Assembly: GCA_014859075.1 (NCBI GenBank)
Contig: JACUUW010000068.1
Span: 1-9,314 of the forward strand
Direction of reading: 5' to 3'
DNA: 9,314 nt
From: Desulforudis sp.
GTDB taxonomy: Bacteria; Bacillota; Desulfotomaculia; Desulfotomaculales; Desulforudaceae
Shown: positions 1-7,274 of the stretch, piece after piece
Numbering within the stretch: the stretch's first letter is position 1
Layout of the letters: each line of letters opens with the position of its first letter
Position numbers and translations under genes: made by a program
The notes under the pieces: model-generated
What the model saw: the letters and a program-made list of their open reading frames with translations, nothing else
What the model was told of the DNA's origin: nothing
Databases searched by the model: none

Positions 1-131
1 TTAGTACTTCCGACAGCCTTGGTGGATTGTCCAAAACACTCGACACTGACAAGCACACCCCTTCATTGAGGGTTGTATTTATATTCGACAAAAAGAGGGG
101 CGGAGTCCTGCTTTTGAGGCAGAGTTTTGCC
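1..131. other. Intergenic region downstream of echF
   Basis: No gene is visible here. On the minus strand, just after the echF stop, there is a weak stem (CTGC/GCAG) and then, ten or so bases later, a T-run (complement of A 90-94). The spacing is poor for an intrinsic terminator. A better hairpin lies at 55-62 / 69-76 (8-base arms, one mismatch, 6-base loop) but has no T-tract on either strand. The operon end may therefore lie here or beyond the window. Confidence 0.5.
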
Positions 132-476
132 CTATCGGCTGCTGGAGCTTGTCAGTGTCTTCGCGTCGGCGGACTCCAGGTATACAACGTCCATTTGGAG
201 CGCACTGTCCGGGCAGAATTCGGCACACCGCGCGCAGTAAATGCAGGAGAAGGAATCGTAGATGCGTTCGATACTCAGACTGTCCCGTTCTTCCTTCATA
301 GCTATTGCATTAGCTGGACAAATGTTCGCACAGATGCCGCAATACGTGCACCTGGCCGGATCGTAAAGCAACCGGGCCCGGGTCCGGGGAAAGGGCCGCC
401 TTTTCACCAGCGGGTAGGGGCGGGTTACCGGACCGCCAAGAAGGTTTCTGATCAGGTTTCCGCTCATCAACGGCAT
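132..476 (-). CDS. echF: Ech hydrogenase subunit EchF, 2[4Fe-4S] ferredoxin-like
   Basis: A 114-residue iron-sulfur protein of the NuoI/HycB/EchF type. It should carry electrons from soluble reduced ferredoxin towards the hydrogenase small subunit on the cytoplasmic face of the membrane. Two complete CxxCxxCxxxCP motifs are visible: Cys43/46/49/53 (CTYCGICANICP) and Cys78/81/84/88 (CIYCARCAEFCP), enough for two 4Fe-4S clusters. The basic N-terminal stretch (residues 20-36, rich in Arg/Pro) resembles the segment that docks NuoI-like subunits. The tail ends in a run of serines. The start is ATG at 476, because GGAGG at 484-488 sits 7 bases upstream; an upstream in-frame ATG at 524 lies inside echE. 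Last gene of the ech order, 16 bases after the echE stop. EchF is preferred over a generic ferredoxin because of its position in the operon. Confidence 0.9.
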   Translation of the reverse strand: MPLMSGNLIRNLLGGPVTRPYPLVKRRPFPRTRARLLYDPARCTYCGICANICPANAIAMKEERDSLSIERIYDSFSCIYCARCAEFCPDSALQMDVVYLESADAKTLTSSSSR

Positions 477-492
477 GTTTTCACCTCCCGGG

Positions 493-1569
493 TCAGCGTT
501 CCGTGCAGGCGATGCACGGGTCAATGGAGAGGGTGATCACGGGCACATCCGCCACTTCACACTCGGGCAGCATCACCAGCAGCGTGGGGATGTTCGCAAA
601 GGTCGGCGTGCGGACTTTAAGCCGCTCCAAACGGACCGTGCCGTTACCGCGGGCATACTCCACCAACTCGCCGCGCGGCTGTTCCACGCGGATATTGCCT
701 TCCCCTTCGGGGAAGCGTTTCACCGTCACGGCCAGTTCCCCCGCGGGCATCCGGTCCAGCGCTTGCCGGACCAGTTCCACCGACTGCCCGACCTCCCGCA
801 ACCGCACCATCATCCGGGCGTAAGCATCACCGCCGTTTTCGACCACTGGTTCAAATTCGAGTTCACCATAGGCGGCATAGCCGAGCGTGCGGGCGTCGTA
901 CGCCCAGCCGCTCCCCCGGAGCGTGGGGCCCACCGCCCCCAAACTCCAGGCCTGTTCGCGGGGCAGGATCCCCTTGCCCACCGTCCGGGCTTTCACCGTG
1001 TAGTCACTGGTGAACACCGGCCGGACACTCTGCAGTTCCCGGTCAAAATTATCCAGCCGGCGGCGCACCTCGGCCGCCGTTTCGGTGTCGATATCCCACC
1101 GGACACCGCCGATGGTGCACGAGGACTGAATCACCCGCTGGCCGGTGGTCATTTCCAGAATGTCCAGGATAATCTCCCGCGCCCGCCAACACTGCATAAA
1201 GAGGCTCTCAAAGCCGAACGAATCGGCCAAAAGGCCCAGCCAGAGCATGTGGCTGTGGATCCGGGACAACTCGCTCCAGGCTGTCCGCAGGTATTTGGCC
1301 CGCGGCGGCACTTCCACCCGCATCATGCCTTCCATCAGCTCGCAGTAGGTGAGGGCGTGAATGAAGCTGCAAATGCCGCAGATACGCTCACACAAAAAAA
1401 CGTTATGGGGGTACTGGTTGCGTTCCGCCGCCTTTTCAATGCCCCGGTGCATGTAGCCGATGACCGGCAGCACTTCCACGACGCGTTCGTCCTCACAGGT
1501 CAGCTGCAGTTGAATCGCCTCCGGCAGCACCGGGTGCTGCGGGCCGAAGGGAAAGGTCACCCGCGCCAT
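493..1569 (-). CDS. echE: Ech [NiFe]-hydrogenase large (catalytic) subunit EchE
   Basis: A 358-residue NuoD/HycE/CooH-family large subunit that binds the Ni-Fe centre and makes or uses H2. Both nickel motifs are complete. The N-terminal one is Arg62-Ile-Cys64-Gly-Ile-Cys67 (ERICGIC) and the C-terminal one is Asp350-Pro-Cys352-Ile-Ala-Cys355, so this is a true hydrogenase and not a complex I subunit. The family motif around GQRVIQSSCTIGGVRWD (143-159) is also present. The protein stops only three residues after the last nickel cysteine (CTER). It therefore lacks the C-terminal peptide that maturation endopeptidases remove from many [NiFe] hydrogenases, as known for the related CooH. The start is ATG at 1569; its first base is the last base of the echD stop (TAATG), so translation is probably coupled. 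A start at 1653 would run through echD and is unlikely. Confidence 0.93.
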   Translation of the reverse strand: MARVTFPFGPQHPVLPEAIQLQLTCEDERVVEVLPVIGYMHRGIEKAAERNQYPHNVFLCERICGICSFIHALTYCELMEGMMRVEVPPRAKYLRTAWSELSRIHSHMLWLGLLADSFGFESLFMQCWRAREIILDILEMTTGQRVIQSSCTIGGVRWDIDTETAAEVRRRLDNFDRELQSVRPVFTSDYTVKARTVGKGILPREQAWSLGAVGPTLRGSGWAYDARTLGYAAYGELEFEPVVENGGDAYARMMVRLREVGQSVELVRQALDRMPAGELAVTVKRFPEGEGNIRVEQPRGELVEYARGNGTVRLERLKVRTPTFANIPTLLVMLPECEVADVPVITLSIDPCIACTER

Positions 1570-1964
1570 TATTCCACCCCCCCGAACTTGGACTCCGCCG
1601 TGATCTTGAGCAGCGGCGTTTTGGGGCTGCCCGCCGCCATCAGCATGCGGCACTGAAAATCAAGGGCCAAATCGGTGAACTCCACCCCGAAGAACTCCTT
1701 GATCTCGTTTTCAATCAAGGCGGCGCCGAGCAGGACCGACGAAATACTCGGTACAGCCTGCCCCTTCCCGATCCGCACCCGCAGCCTGACGAGTTCCAGC
1801 GTCGACTGCTGAAACAGGTAGATCAGCTCAAATTCCGGGTCCACATCCAGACAGACCATGGTGGTCAAGCGGGTCCCCGCCGCAACCAGGCGCTCAACCG
1901 CCGGCACCAGCTCCTCCGGACCGACCACGGTATCCCGGTCCGCCTCAACGGGCACCTGCTGCAT
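1569..1964 (-). CDS. echD: Ech hydrogenase subunit EchD (NuoC-like 30-kDa family)
   Basis: A 131-residue protein of the NADH dehydrogenase 30-kDa/NuoC family. It is a structural subunit linking the catalytic large subunit to the small subunit and has no cofactor. The family signature is visible as ENEIKEFFGVEF (85-96), matching the usual E-x-E-[IL]-x-[DE]-x-F-G motif. It is shorter than NuoC, as expected for EchD. The start is taken as ATG at 1964 because GGAGG at 1973-1977 lies 8 bases upstream; the alternative GTG at 1973 overlaps that ribosome site. It overlaps the end of echC by 20 bases and shares one base with the echE start, both typical of tight translational coupling. The family is one of the less conserved in the complex, so position in the operon supports the name. 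Confidence 0.85.
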   Translation of the reverse strand: MQQVPVEADRDTVVGPEELVPAVERLVAAGTRLTTMVCLDVDPEFELIYLFQQSTLELVRLRVRIGKGQAVPSISSVLLGAALIENEIKEFFGVEFTDLALDFQCRMLMAAGSPKTPLLKITAESKFGGVE

Positions 1965-2403
1965 ACCGTCCACCTCCGCTTCCTTTGCGCTCCAGTTTCT
2001 GCAAGGCCATAATCACCCCGTCTATTATCGCTTCCGGACGGGCGGCGCAGCCCCGGACGTAAACGTCGACCGGGATCATCTGATCCACCCCGCCCAGGAT
2101 GTTGTCGCAGTTGTGAAAAACCCCGCCGGTGGCCGCGCAGCTGCCGACCGCGATTACCACCTTGGGGTCCGGCGTCTGCGCGTACAGGTTTTGCAGTACC
2201 TCACGGTTTTTCCAGTTACCCGGCCCGGTGATCATCAGCACGTCGGCGTGTTTCGGATTGCCGATGTTCAGCATACCGAAGCGCTCCACATCGTACAGTG
2301 GTGTCAGGCAGGCCAGGATTTCGATATCGCAACCGTTGCAGCCCCCGGTGCAGTAGTGTAAAATCCAGGGGGACTTCACCCGGGCGCGTGCTAGGAAACC
2401 CAT
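1945..2403 (-). CDS. echC: Ech hydrogenase small subunit EchC (NuoB-like)
   Basis: A 152-residue NuoB/HycG/EchC-family small subunit holding the proximal 4Fe-4S cluster, which passes electrons to the Ni-Fe site of EchE. The likely ligands are Cys22 and Cys25 in the motif CTGGCNGCDIE (18-28), Cys89 in GSCAATGG, and Cys119 in RGCAARPE. All are intact. It has no signal peptide, so it faces the cytoplasm like other group 4 hydrogenases. The start is ATG at 2403, with AAGGAG at 2413-2418 upstream; a TTG directly before it is possible but less likely. The glycine- and alanine-rich tail (residues 140-152) overlaps the start of echD. It follows echB after a 34-base gap. Confidence 0.92.
   Translation of the reverse strand: MGFLARARVKSPWILHYCTGGCNGCDIEILACLTPLYDVERFGMLNIGNPKHADVLMITGPGNWKNREVLQNLYAQTPDPKVVIAVGSCAATGGVFHNCDNILGGVDQMIPVDVYVRGCAARPEAIIDGVIMALQKLERKGSGGGRYAAGAR
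1973..1977 (-). promoter_or_regulatory. Ribosome-binding site deciding the echD start
   Basis: GGAGG on the minus strand, 8 bases before ATG 1964. It overlaps the alternative in-frame GTG at 1973, which argues against that GTG. The site lies inside the 3' end of echC. Confidence 0.7.
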
Positions 2404-2437
2404 CAAGCCCCACTCCTTTCCAACGGAAACTCCTATC

Positions 2438-3297
2438 CTAGCCCAGGGTCGACAGCAGGACGAGATTCACCACGATAAAACCGATACCCACGATCCAGCT
2501 CGTACCGACCATCCAGGACCAGCGCAGGCGGGCGGCCATGTTGTCGATCCAGATTTCCAGGAAATAGACGCCCAGGGCGATCAACAACCCCACCCACAGC
2601 GGCTGCACCCAGAACAGGGTGATAAAGGCCAGCAGCAGGATCAGTTCGTACCAGTGGGTCAGCTCAATGAGCGCCAGAAAACGCCCCGAGTACTCGGTAT
2701 AAACGCCACGGACCAGCTCCTGGTGGGCGTGCTCGGAGGCCGCGATGTCAAAGGGTGACTTTCGCAACTTGATGCCCAGCGCGACCAGCACGGCCACGAA
2801 AACCAGGGGCAGATAGGGCAGCAGTGGTTGGTTCGCTTCCAGCACGCTGTAAACGGTAAACTTGCCGGTCTGGAAGTAGACAGCCACCGCCGCCAGGAGC
2901 AGAATCGGCTCGTAGGCCAGCATCTGCAGCAGCTCCCGGTTGGCGCCGAAACGCGCGTAGGGGGAGCGGGCGCTCAGGGCGCCGAAGGCCAGCGCGCCCC
3001 CGGCGAAGGCCAGGATCAGAAAGACCACCAGCAGGTCCTGCTCCAGGAAAAACAGGGTGAAAGCCGTCAGGGTCAGCAGAAAGTAACTCCACGCCCACAC
3101 CATGCTCATCCGGGAACTGACGGCGGGCGACTTGCCTATTGTTTACCGAAGTCGTAAAACGGCTGGGTGATGGGCGGCCCGATCCGCCCCTGCAGGCGGG
3201 CCGTGAGTTTGCGGTCCAACCCGCGCAGGAGCCCCCCAACGAACGGTGCGCCGACAACCGCTACCGCCGCCACCGCCACCGCAATTTCCCAAGTCAT
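2438..3297 (-). pseudogene. echB: Ech hydrogenase membrane subunit EchB, split by a frameshift
   Basis: NuoH/HyfC/EchB-family membrane subunit that anchors the hydrogenase and couples it to the ion channel. The ATG at 3297 overlaps the echA stop (ATGA). The first 53 codons read well as EchB: GLDRKLTARLQGRIGPP followed by QPFYDFGK. Then comes Gln-TAG (stop at 3138-3136). The rest of the protein continues in the next frame: TIGKSPAVSSRM, then about 220 residues with several membrane spans and the NuoH-like segment KLRKSPFDIAASEHAHQEL, ending at 2438. The span is 860 bases, one short of 287 codons. Adding one A to the AAA run (complement of 3142-3144) joins both parts as DFGK-TIGK, giving 286 residues, the normal EchB length. 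No ribosome site precedes the internal ATGs at 3109/3103. A sequencing error, a recent mutation or a two-piece protein are all possible. Confidence 0.85.
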
Positions 3298-5222
3298 CCT
3301 AGAATCACCCCCGCCAAGAACGCGGCCAGGATCAACAGGCCTACCCAGTTGCTGACCGGCGTCAAGCGTTTTTCGCCAAACATTTGTGTCCAGTACATCC
3401 CGCCGGAAGCCACCGGCACCGGTTCCCCGGCCAACCCCGTAAACCGGAGGGAGCGCTCATCAACATTCGCGCCGCAAAGATAAACCGGGTCCGGGTCTCC
3501 CCCGCGTCCGCGCGCGAAGAGTGCCGGCAGCAAAACAGCCGCCGCCACCGCCAGGAACAACGCCCACGGCGGGAAGAGACCGATCGCGGTACGCAGGTGC
3601 CACCCGGTCGGTTCAAAGGCCTGGCCGTAGCCCATGCCCGAAAGCGCCGGCTGGACCAGCACGGTCACCAGCGGCGCCACAAAGATACTCAAGCCGACCG
3701 CCCCGGCCACCAGCAGCAGCATGGTGCCGTAAGCGAACACCGGTTTCCGCTCGTCCGCGGTGCCGGGCGCCTCGCCGAGCATCCGCCCCAGCCACTTGGA
3801 CCAGAACACAAGGGTGGCCGCGCTGCCGACGGCCAGGAACACCACCACGGCCAGGTACCCGCCGGCCAGTGCCCCGGCGGCTTCAAGCGCCGCCCACTTG
3901 GCAAAGGCTACGCCGAACGGGAGGAACAGCATGGAAAGCATGCCGATCACTGCGGCCACCGTCAACAGGGGCATCCGGGCCGCCAAGCCGTCCATGTCCT
4001 CAATGTCGCGGCTGCCGATCTGCTGTTCGACGGCACCCACGGCCATAAACAGCATGCCTTTGGAAACCGCGTGGAAGATGATCAAAGCGATACCGGCCGC
4101 GACGGCCAGATCGGTGTTGATCCCCGCGCAGCACACGATCAGGCCGAGGTTCGCAATGGTGGAGTACGCCAGCACCCGTTTAGAAATGTGCTGACTGATG
4201 GCCAGGAGCGAGGTCACCATAAACACAAAGGCCCCGAACACCGCGACCAGCAGCGAAAGACTGGTATCGGCGTAACCCGGGGCCAGGCGCAGGACCAGGT
4301 ACACCCCGGCCTTGACCATGGTGCTGGAGTGCAGCAGGGCCGACACCGGAGTGGGTGCGACCATGGCACCGAGCAACCAGCCCTGGAACGGCACCTGGGC
4401 CGCCTTGGTGAAACCGGTCAGACAGAACAGGGCCAGCGGCAGGAGCACCAGCGGGGCCGAACCTCCGGCGATCAATTCTTGAATGGAGAGCGTACCGGTA
4501 TAGCTGTAGGCCACTCCGATTCCCACGGCCATCGCCATCGAACCGATCAGGTTCATCCACAGGGCGCGCAAGGCGTTCACTCGGGCTTCGGCGGTACGAT
4601 CGTGGCTGATCAGTTGGTAACAACACAGGGTGGTCACTTCCCAGAAAAGAAAGAGCCACAACAGGCTGTTCGCGAACACCAGCCCGTGCATGGCTCCCAG
4701 GAAGAGGACAAACCAGAAGAAAAACTGCGGCTGCCGCGTGCGTGCCAGTTTCAGGTGCGCCTCATGGGCGGGCATGTAGTCGGTGGCGTAGAGGACGATC
4801 AGCCCGCCGACAACCGAGATCACCAGGCACATCACCACGGCCAGGACGTCCACGTAAAACACCGGCGCCACCGCCGCGTGCCCGCCGATGACACCGAACT
4901 GGACCACCGGCAGCAGCACGGCCAGCACACCGGCCAGCCCCAGGACCAGTCGGTCGCGTGACGTGACCCCCACGTACAGGAAATAGGCGATCAGCACATA
5001 CTCCAGCACCGCCACCGGGGCATTCCACACCGCCGCCGGCGTGTAGGTCAACGGCCCGCCCTCCAGGACCCGCCAGGTCAGGGCCGCCGCCGCAGCCACC
5101 AACGCCGCCACGGCCGGGACCAGCAAAACCCGCTGCAGCGCGGCGTTCCGCACCGCCAGGCAACCGAGCGCCACCGCGGCCGGTAGAAGTACGAGTAAGG
5201 AGACCAGCTGCTCACCGGACAA
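3294..5222 (-). CDS. echA: Ech hydrogenase membrane subunit EchA (antiporter-like, NuoL/NuoM family)
   Basis: A 642-residue polytopic membrane protein, the ion-translocating subunit of the Ech complex, homologous to NuoL/NuoM and Mrp antiporters. Key channel residues are present: Glu195 in LFLFWEVTTL, Lys273 in LTGFTKAAQ, His298 and Lys304 in LLHSSTMVKAGVYL, His384 and Lys388 in IIFHAVSKGM, and Lys442 in FAKWAA. The conserved APTPVSALLHSSTMVKAG block identifies the family. Length matches EchA and lacks the long lateral helix of NuoL. The start is taken as TTG at 5222, because AAAAGGAGG ends at 5231, 8 bases upstream. The in-frame GTG at 5231 lies within that ribosome site and cannot use it. 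First gene of the ech set, 49 bases after the preceding membrane-protein gene, and overlapping echB by 4 bases. Confidence 0.92.
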   Translation of the reverse strand: MSGEQLVSLLVLLPAAVALGCLAVRNAALQRVLLVPAVAALVAAAAALTWRVLEGGPLTYTPAAVWNAPVAVLEYVLIAYFLYVGVTSRDRLVLGLAGVLAVLLPVVQFGVIGGHAAVAPVFYVDVLAVVMCLVISVVGGLIVLYATDYMPAHEAHLKLARTRQPQFFFWFVLFLGAMHGLVFANSLLWLFLFWEVTTLCCYQLISHDRTAEARVNALRALWMNLIGSMAMAVGIGVAYSYTGTLSIQELIAGGSAPLVLLPLALFCLTGFTKAAQVPFQGWLLGAMVAPTPVSALLHSSTMVKAGVYLVLRLAPGYADTSLSLLVAVFGAFVFMVTSLLAISQHISKRVLAYSTIANLGLIVCCAGINTDLAVAAGIALIIFHAVSKGMLFMAVGAVEQQIGSRDIEDMDGLAARMPLLTVAAVIGMLSMLFLPFGVAFAKWAALEAAGALAGGYLAVVVFLAVGSAATLVFWSKWLGRMLGEAPGTADERKPVFAYGTMLLLVAGAVGLSIFVAPLVTVLVQPALSGMGYGQAFEPTGWHLRTAIGLFPPWALFLAVAAAVLLPALFARGRGGDPDPVYLCGANVDERSLRFTGLAGEPVPVASGGMYWTQMFGEKRLTPVSNWVGLLILAAFLAGVILG

Positions 5223-5230
5223 CGTGCACA

Positions 5231-5239
5231 CCTCCTTTT
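5231..5239 (-). promoter_or_regulatory. Ribosome-binding site deciding the echA TTG start
   Basis: AAAAGGAGG on the minus strand, 8 bases before TTG 5222. It overlaps the only upstream in-frame start (GTG 5231), so the TTG is favoured. Confidence 0.7.
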
Positions 5240-5271
5240 AACCAAGCTCGCAGGTTCAGCGGACTAAATAC

Positions 5272-5850
5272 CTAACCCTCACTTTTCTTGGGTACGGGGT
5301 CGACAAAGCGGTCCAGATTGCGTGCGGTTTTCGCCTGCTCGTCAAGTAGTTGCTGAACTTTCCGGAAGTAAGGCAACCGGGGACGCAGGGTGCCAAATAG
5401 GATCCGGGCCAGGATGTACGCGACCAGGAACACAACCACGTAATTCGCTTCCAGCCCGGTGAACGTCACCGGCAATCGGACATCCACGAACCGCAGTTGC
5501 ATCCAGGCGAGCGCGAAGAACACCGGCCAGAGACAGGCCGCCGACAGGGCGATGGCGTTGAAGAACACCCGGCCGAACGCATCGTTGGCCTCCTTGTTCT
5601 TGGCCTTGTACTCCGCCTTTTCCCTGGATTTCAGCGCGGCCACGGAAGCGTTGTTCATTTCCACCATCCGGGCGTTCAGTTTCTGCAGGTGTTTCCGGTT
5701 CACCAGGTAAGCGATGGAGATGGTAAACTCACCGATAACCACCGTCAGCAACGCGACGAGAAAGGTGCCCAGTAGGAAATCGAACGCGGGACTGCCGGTG
5801 ATCCGGTAGAACACTATCAGCACCTGGTCCAGGATGTGCCAGAACGCCAT
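5272..5850 (-). CDS. Three-span membrane protein with coiled-coil loop, function unknown
   Basis: A 192-residue membrane protein that I do not recognise as a characterised family. Visible layout: a short N-terminal amphipathic stretch, span 1 at about 23-49, a charged helical loop at 50-90 rich in Lys, Glu, Asn and Ala that looks like a coiled coil, span 2 at about 95-118 (with LWPVFFALAWMQ), span 3 at about 136-154, and a charged C-terminal tail (155-192). A first span, then a coiled coil, then two spans is the layout of the DUF106/EMC3/YidC-like (Oxa1) superfamily. That is inference from architecture, not from a clear motif. Start ATG at 5850 with GAGGGG upstream. It lies 86 bases after the TauE-like gene and 49 bases before echA, so it may help membrane insertion or assembly of either neighbour, or be a partner of the transporter. 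Confidence 0.85.
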   Translation of the reverse strand: MAFWHILDQVLIVFYRITGSPAFDFLLGTFLVALLTVVIGEFTISIAYLVNRKHLQKLNARMVEMNNASVAALKSREKAEYKAKNKEANDAFGRVFFNAIALSAACLWPVFFALAWMQLRFVDVRLPVTFTGLEANYVVVFLVAYILARILFGTLRPRLPYFRKVQQLLDEQAKTARNLDRFVDPVPKKSEG

Positions 5851-5875
5851 GGTATCAACCCCTCAAGTTTTTGGA

Positions 5876-5914
5876 TGGCGGCGGTTTCCCGCGTGCATTG
5901 GGGAACCGCCGCCA
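5876..5914 (-). other. Strong intercistronic hairpin
   Basis: Arms at 5876-5890 and 5901-5914 pair almost perfectly (a GGCGGCGGTT core with AACCGCCGCC, then CCC/GGG with one bulged base) around a 10-base loop. On the transcribed strand it follows the transporter stop and is followed by ATCCAAAAACTTG, which is not a T-tract, so it is not a standard intrinsic terminator. It more likely protects the 3' end of the upstream message, marks a processing site, or attenuates expression of downstream genes. Confidence 0.75.
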
Positions 5915-5936
5915 CCACCAGGTCAGCGCATTGCGT

Positions 5937-7133
5937 TTAGGGCACCCAACTCACACCGAAGAAGCCCCGGCTGAAGTACCTGAGGCCCACGTAGATAGCC
6001 AGCACTACGAACAAACGTTTAAGCCAGATATCCGGAATGTACTTCTGGGTACGCGGGCCGATCATCGAGCCGAAAAAGATGCCGACCAGTTCCACACCGA
6101 TGAGTGACCAGTAGACGCCGGCTCCCGCCAGCTTGATGTAGGCCGTGATACTCGCACACATGCTGATGAAGACCGTCAGGGCCGAGGTGCCGGCCACGAT
6201 AAACATAGGTAGACCGACGATACTGGTCAGGAACGGTACGTACAGGAAACCGCCGCCCACGCCGATGAACGAGGAAATGGCGGCGATGACGACGCCGCCC
6301 AGGATGGGCCACAGTGCGTTGAACTTGAACTCCACGCCGGCGAAGGTGAAGTGGATCATGGGGAAGGCAACCTTGGTGACCTTGACCCCTTCCGTCTTGG
6401 TTCCTTTCTCCTTGACGCTGGTTTCAAAGGCCGCCGCCGCTTCCTTGGCGGCCTTCTTGCCGGCCTGCCCCCGGGGAGAAGTCTCGTACAGCAGCACGAC
6501 ACCGACCACGAACACAAACACGCCGAACCAACCCTGGTACTGCGCGAAGGAGATCTTGCCGCCCGTCAGCCAGGGAATGGCCACGGCGCCGAAGACCGAA
6601 CCGAGACCAAGGGCCAGCCCCAGCGGCCAGACCAGGCGCCCTATCCGGTAGTAGTTGACACTGGAGACCAGGGCCGAAAGCCCGACCAGGAACTGGTTCG
6701 ATACGCGGATCGAGTCGGTGAGCAGTTTGTTCACCGTGGGCGCCGTATCCTTAAAGGTATTGGCGTAGGGACCAAGGCCGAATACGGTCATATGTCCCAC
6801 GCCGGCCATGATGCCGCCGAAGGCCCCTACCGTGGAGAAGATCCAGCCGACCCAGACCGCCCAGAGGAAAGCCACGATCAGACTGACCTGCGGCGCCCCC
6901 GGGATACCGAGAAATCCCGGCGCCGCGTCCGGATTGATCTCGCCCTTGCCGGTGCCCAACGGCGCTTCGGCGGCGATGGCTTCACCGATTCTACCCGCCA
7001 CGCCCAGATTATCGCCCGCAGTAGCAGCCGTTTCCGGACTCGCACCGATGTCGCTCGCGCCTAGTAACAAACTGAACATGACCAACAGCAGCACGGAAAC
7101 CGCCACTCTATTCCGCAACGGTCCTTTCTTCAA
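5937..7133 (-). CDS. TauE/SafE (TSUP) family permease, probable sulfur-oxyanion transporter
   Basis: A membrane permease of about 398 residues in the TSUP family (TauE/SafE), longer than the usual ~250-residue members. An N-terminal hydrophobic segment (about 8-28, a signal peptide or first span) is followed by a non-hydrophobic stretch rich in Ala/Gly (30-75). Two homologous membrane halves follow, separated by a charged Lys-rich loop near 222-262. The second half carries the family hallmark IGVGGGFLYVPFL and the first half has the related VGAFGGIMAG. Known TSUP proteins move sulfite, sulfoacetate, thiosulfate or other sulfur anions; the substrate here is not shown by sequence. The start is uncertain: GGAGG is 9 bases before TTG 7133 but only 3 before GTG 7139, so TTG is preferred. 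Neighbours are a double DUF1847 protein and a three-span membrane protein. Confidence 0.88.
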   Translation of the reverse strand: MKKGPLRNRVAVSVLLLVMFSLLLGASDIGASPETAATAGDNLGVAGRIGEAIAAEAPLGTGKGEINPDAAPGFLGIPGAPQVSLIVAFLWAVWVGWIFSTVGAFGGIMAGVGHMTVFGLGPYANTFKDTAPTVNKLLTDSIRVSNQFLVGLSALVSSVNYYRIGRLVWPLGLALGLGSVFGAVAIPWLTGGKISFAQYQGWFGVFVFVVGVVLLYETSPRGQAGKKAAKEAAAAFETSVKEKGTKTEGVKVTKVAFPMIHFTFAGVEFKFNALWPILGGVVIAAISSFIGVGGGFLYVPFLTSIVGLPMFIVAGTSALTVFISMCASITAYIKLAGAGVYWSLIGVELVGIFFGSMIGPRTQKYIPDIWLKRLFVVLAIYVGLRYFSRGFFGVSWVP

Positions 7134-7173
7134 ACCCACATTCCTCCTCTACACATTCGTCAACACACACGCC

Positions 7174-7257
7174 CTACTCATTACAGCCGCATTTAGAGAG
7201 AGTCTTTTTCGGGGCGGTTTTCACCTCCTCCGCTTTCCAGTGTGTCTTGGGAACCAC
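7174..7257 (-). CDS. Possible 27-residue small ORF ending in KCGCNE
   Basis: An open stretch in the same frame as the upstream DUF1847 gene, beginning after its TAA. A GTG at 7257 would give a lysine-rich peptide of 27 residues containing HWKAEEVKTAPKKTLSKCGC. The composition (Lys, Glu, Ala, with a CxC near the end) looks more protein-like than random intergenic DNA. No good ribosome site precedes the GTG at 7257. The inner GTG at 7224 directly abuts GGAGGAG, too close for normal initiation. It could be a real small metal-binding peptide, the tail of an extended DUF1847 protein cut off by a stop, or chance. Confidence 0.3.
   Translation of the reverse strand: MVPKTHWKAEEVKTAPKKTLSKCGCNE
7224..7231 (-). 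promoter_or_regulatory. Orphan ribosome-binding site without a usable start codon
   Basis: GGAGGAGG followed by TGAAAACC on the minus strand, a near-perfect anti-Shine-Dalgarno match. The echF start has the same context (GGAGGTGAAAAC then ATG), but here no ATG/GTG/TTG lies at the right distance. It may be the remnant of a lost gene start, or simply codons AEEVK of the small ORF. Confidence 0.4.
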
Positions 7258-7274
7258 CCCCGTGTCCAAGGGGG
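7257..7274 (-). other. Short GC hairpin after the DUF1847 stop
   Basis: CCCCC and GGGGG arms (7257-7261 and 7270-7274) with an 8-base loop, beginning 10 bases after the DUF1847 gene ends on the transcribed strand. No T-tract follows, so it is not a typical terminator. It may be a minor 3'-end structure. Confidence 0.4.

Noticed and set aside
475..1656. Long plus-strand reading frame opposite echE
   Set aside because: It is antisense to echE, rich in His, Arg and Pro as expected from reverse reading of GC-rich code, and the opposite strand has complete hydrogenase motifs.
3136..3150. Programmed -1 ribosomal frameshift to make full EchB
   Set aside because: The site GGT AAA CAA TAG does not allow good tandem re-pairing after a -1 slip and no obvious stimulatory stem was seen, so a missing base is the simpler explanation. 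Not fully excluded.
2748..3257. Minus-strand 169-codon frame overlapping echB
   Set aside because: It is the third frame of the echB region; its sequence has no membrane-protein character, and the two pieces of EchB lie in the other two frames.
3384..4961. 525-codon plus-strand reading frame opposite echA
   Set aside because: Low-complexity Gln/His/Arg/Gly composition typical of an antisense shadow; echA on the minus strand has all family channel residues.
6351..7064. Plus-strand reading frames opposite the TauE/SafE gene
   Set aside because: Shadow frames with no ribosome site or recognisable domain, against a clear membrane permease on the other strand.
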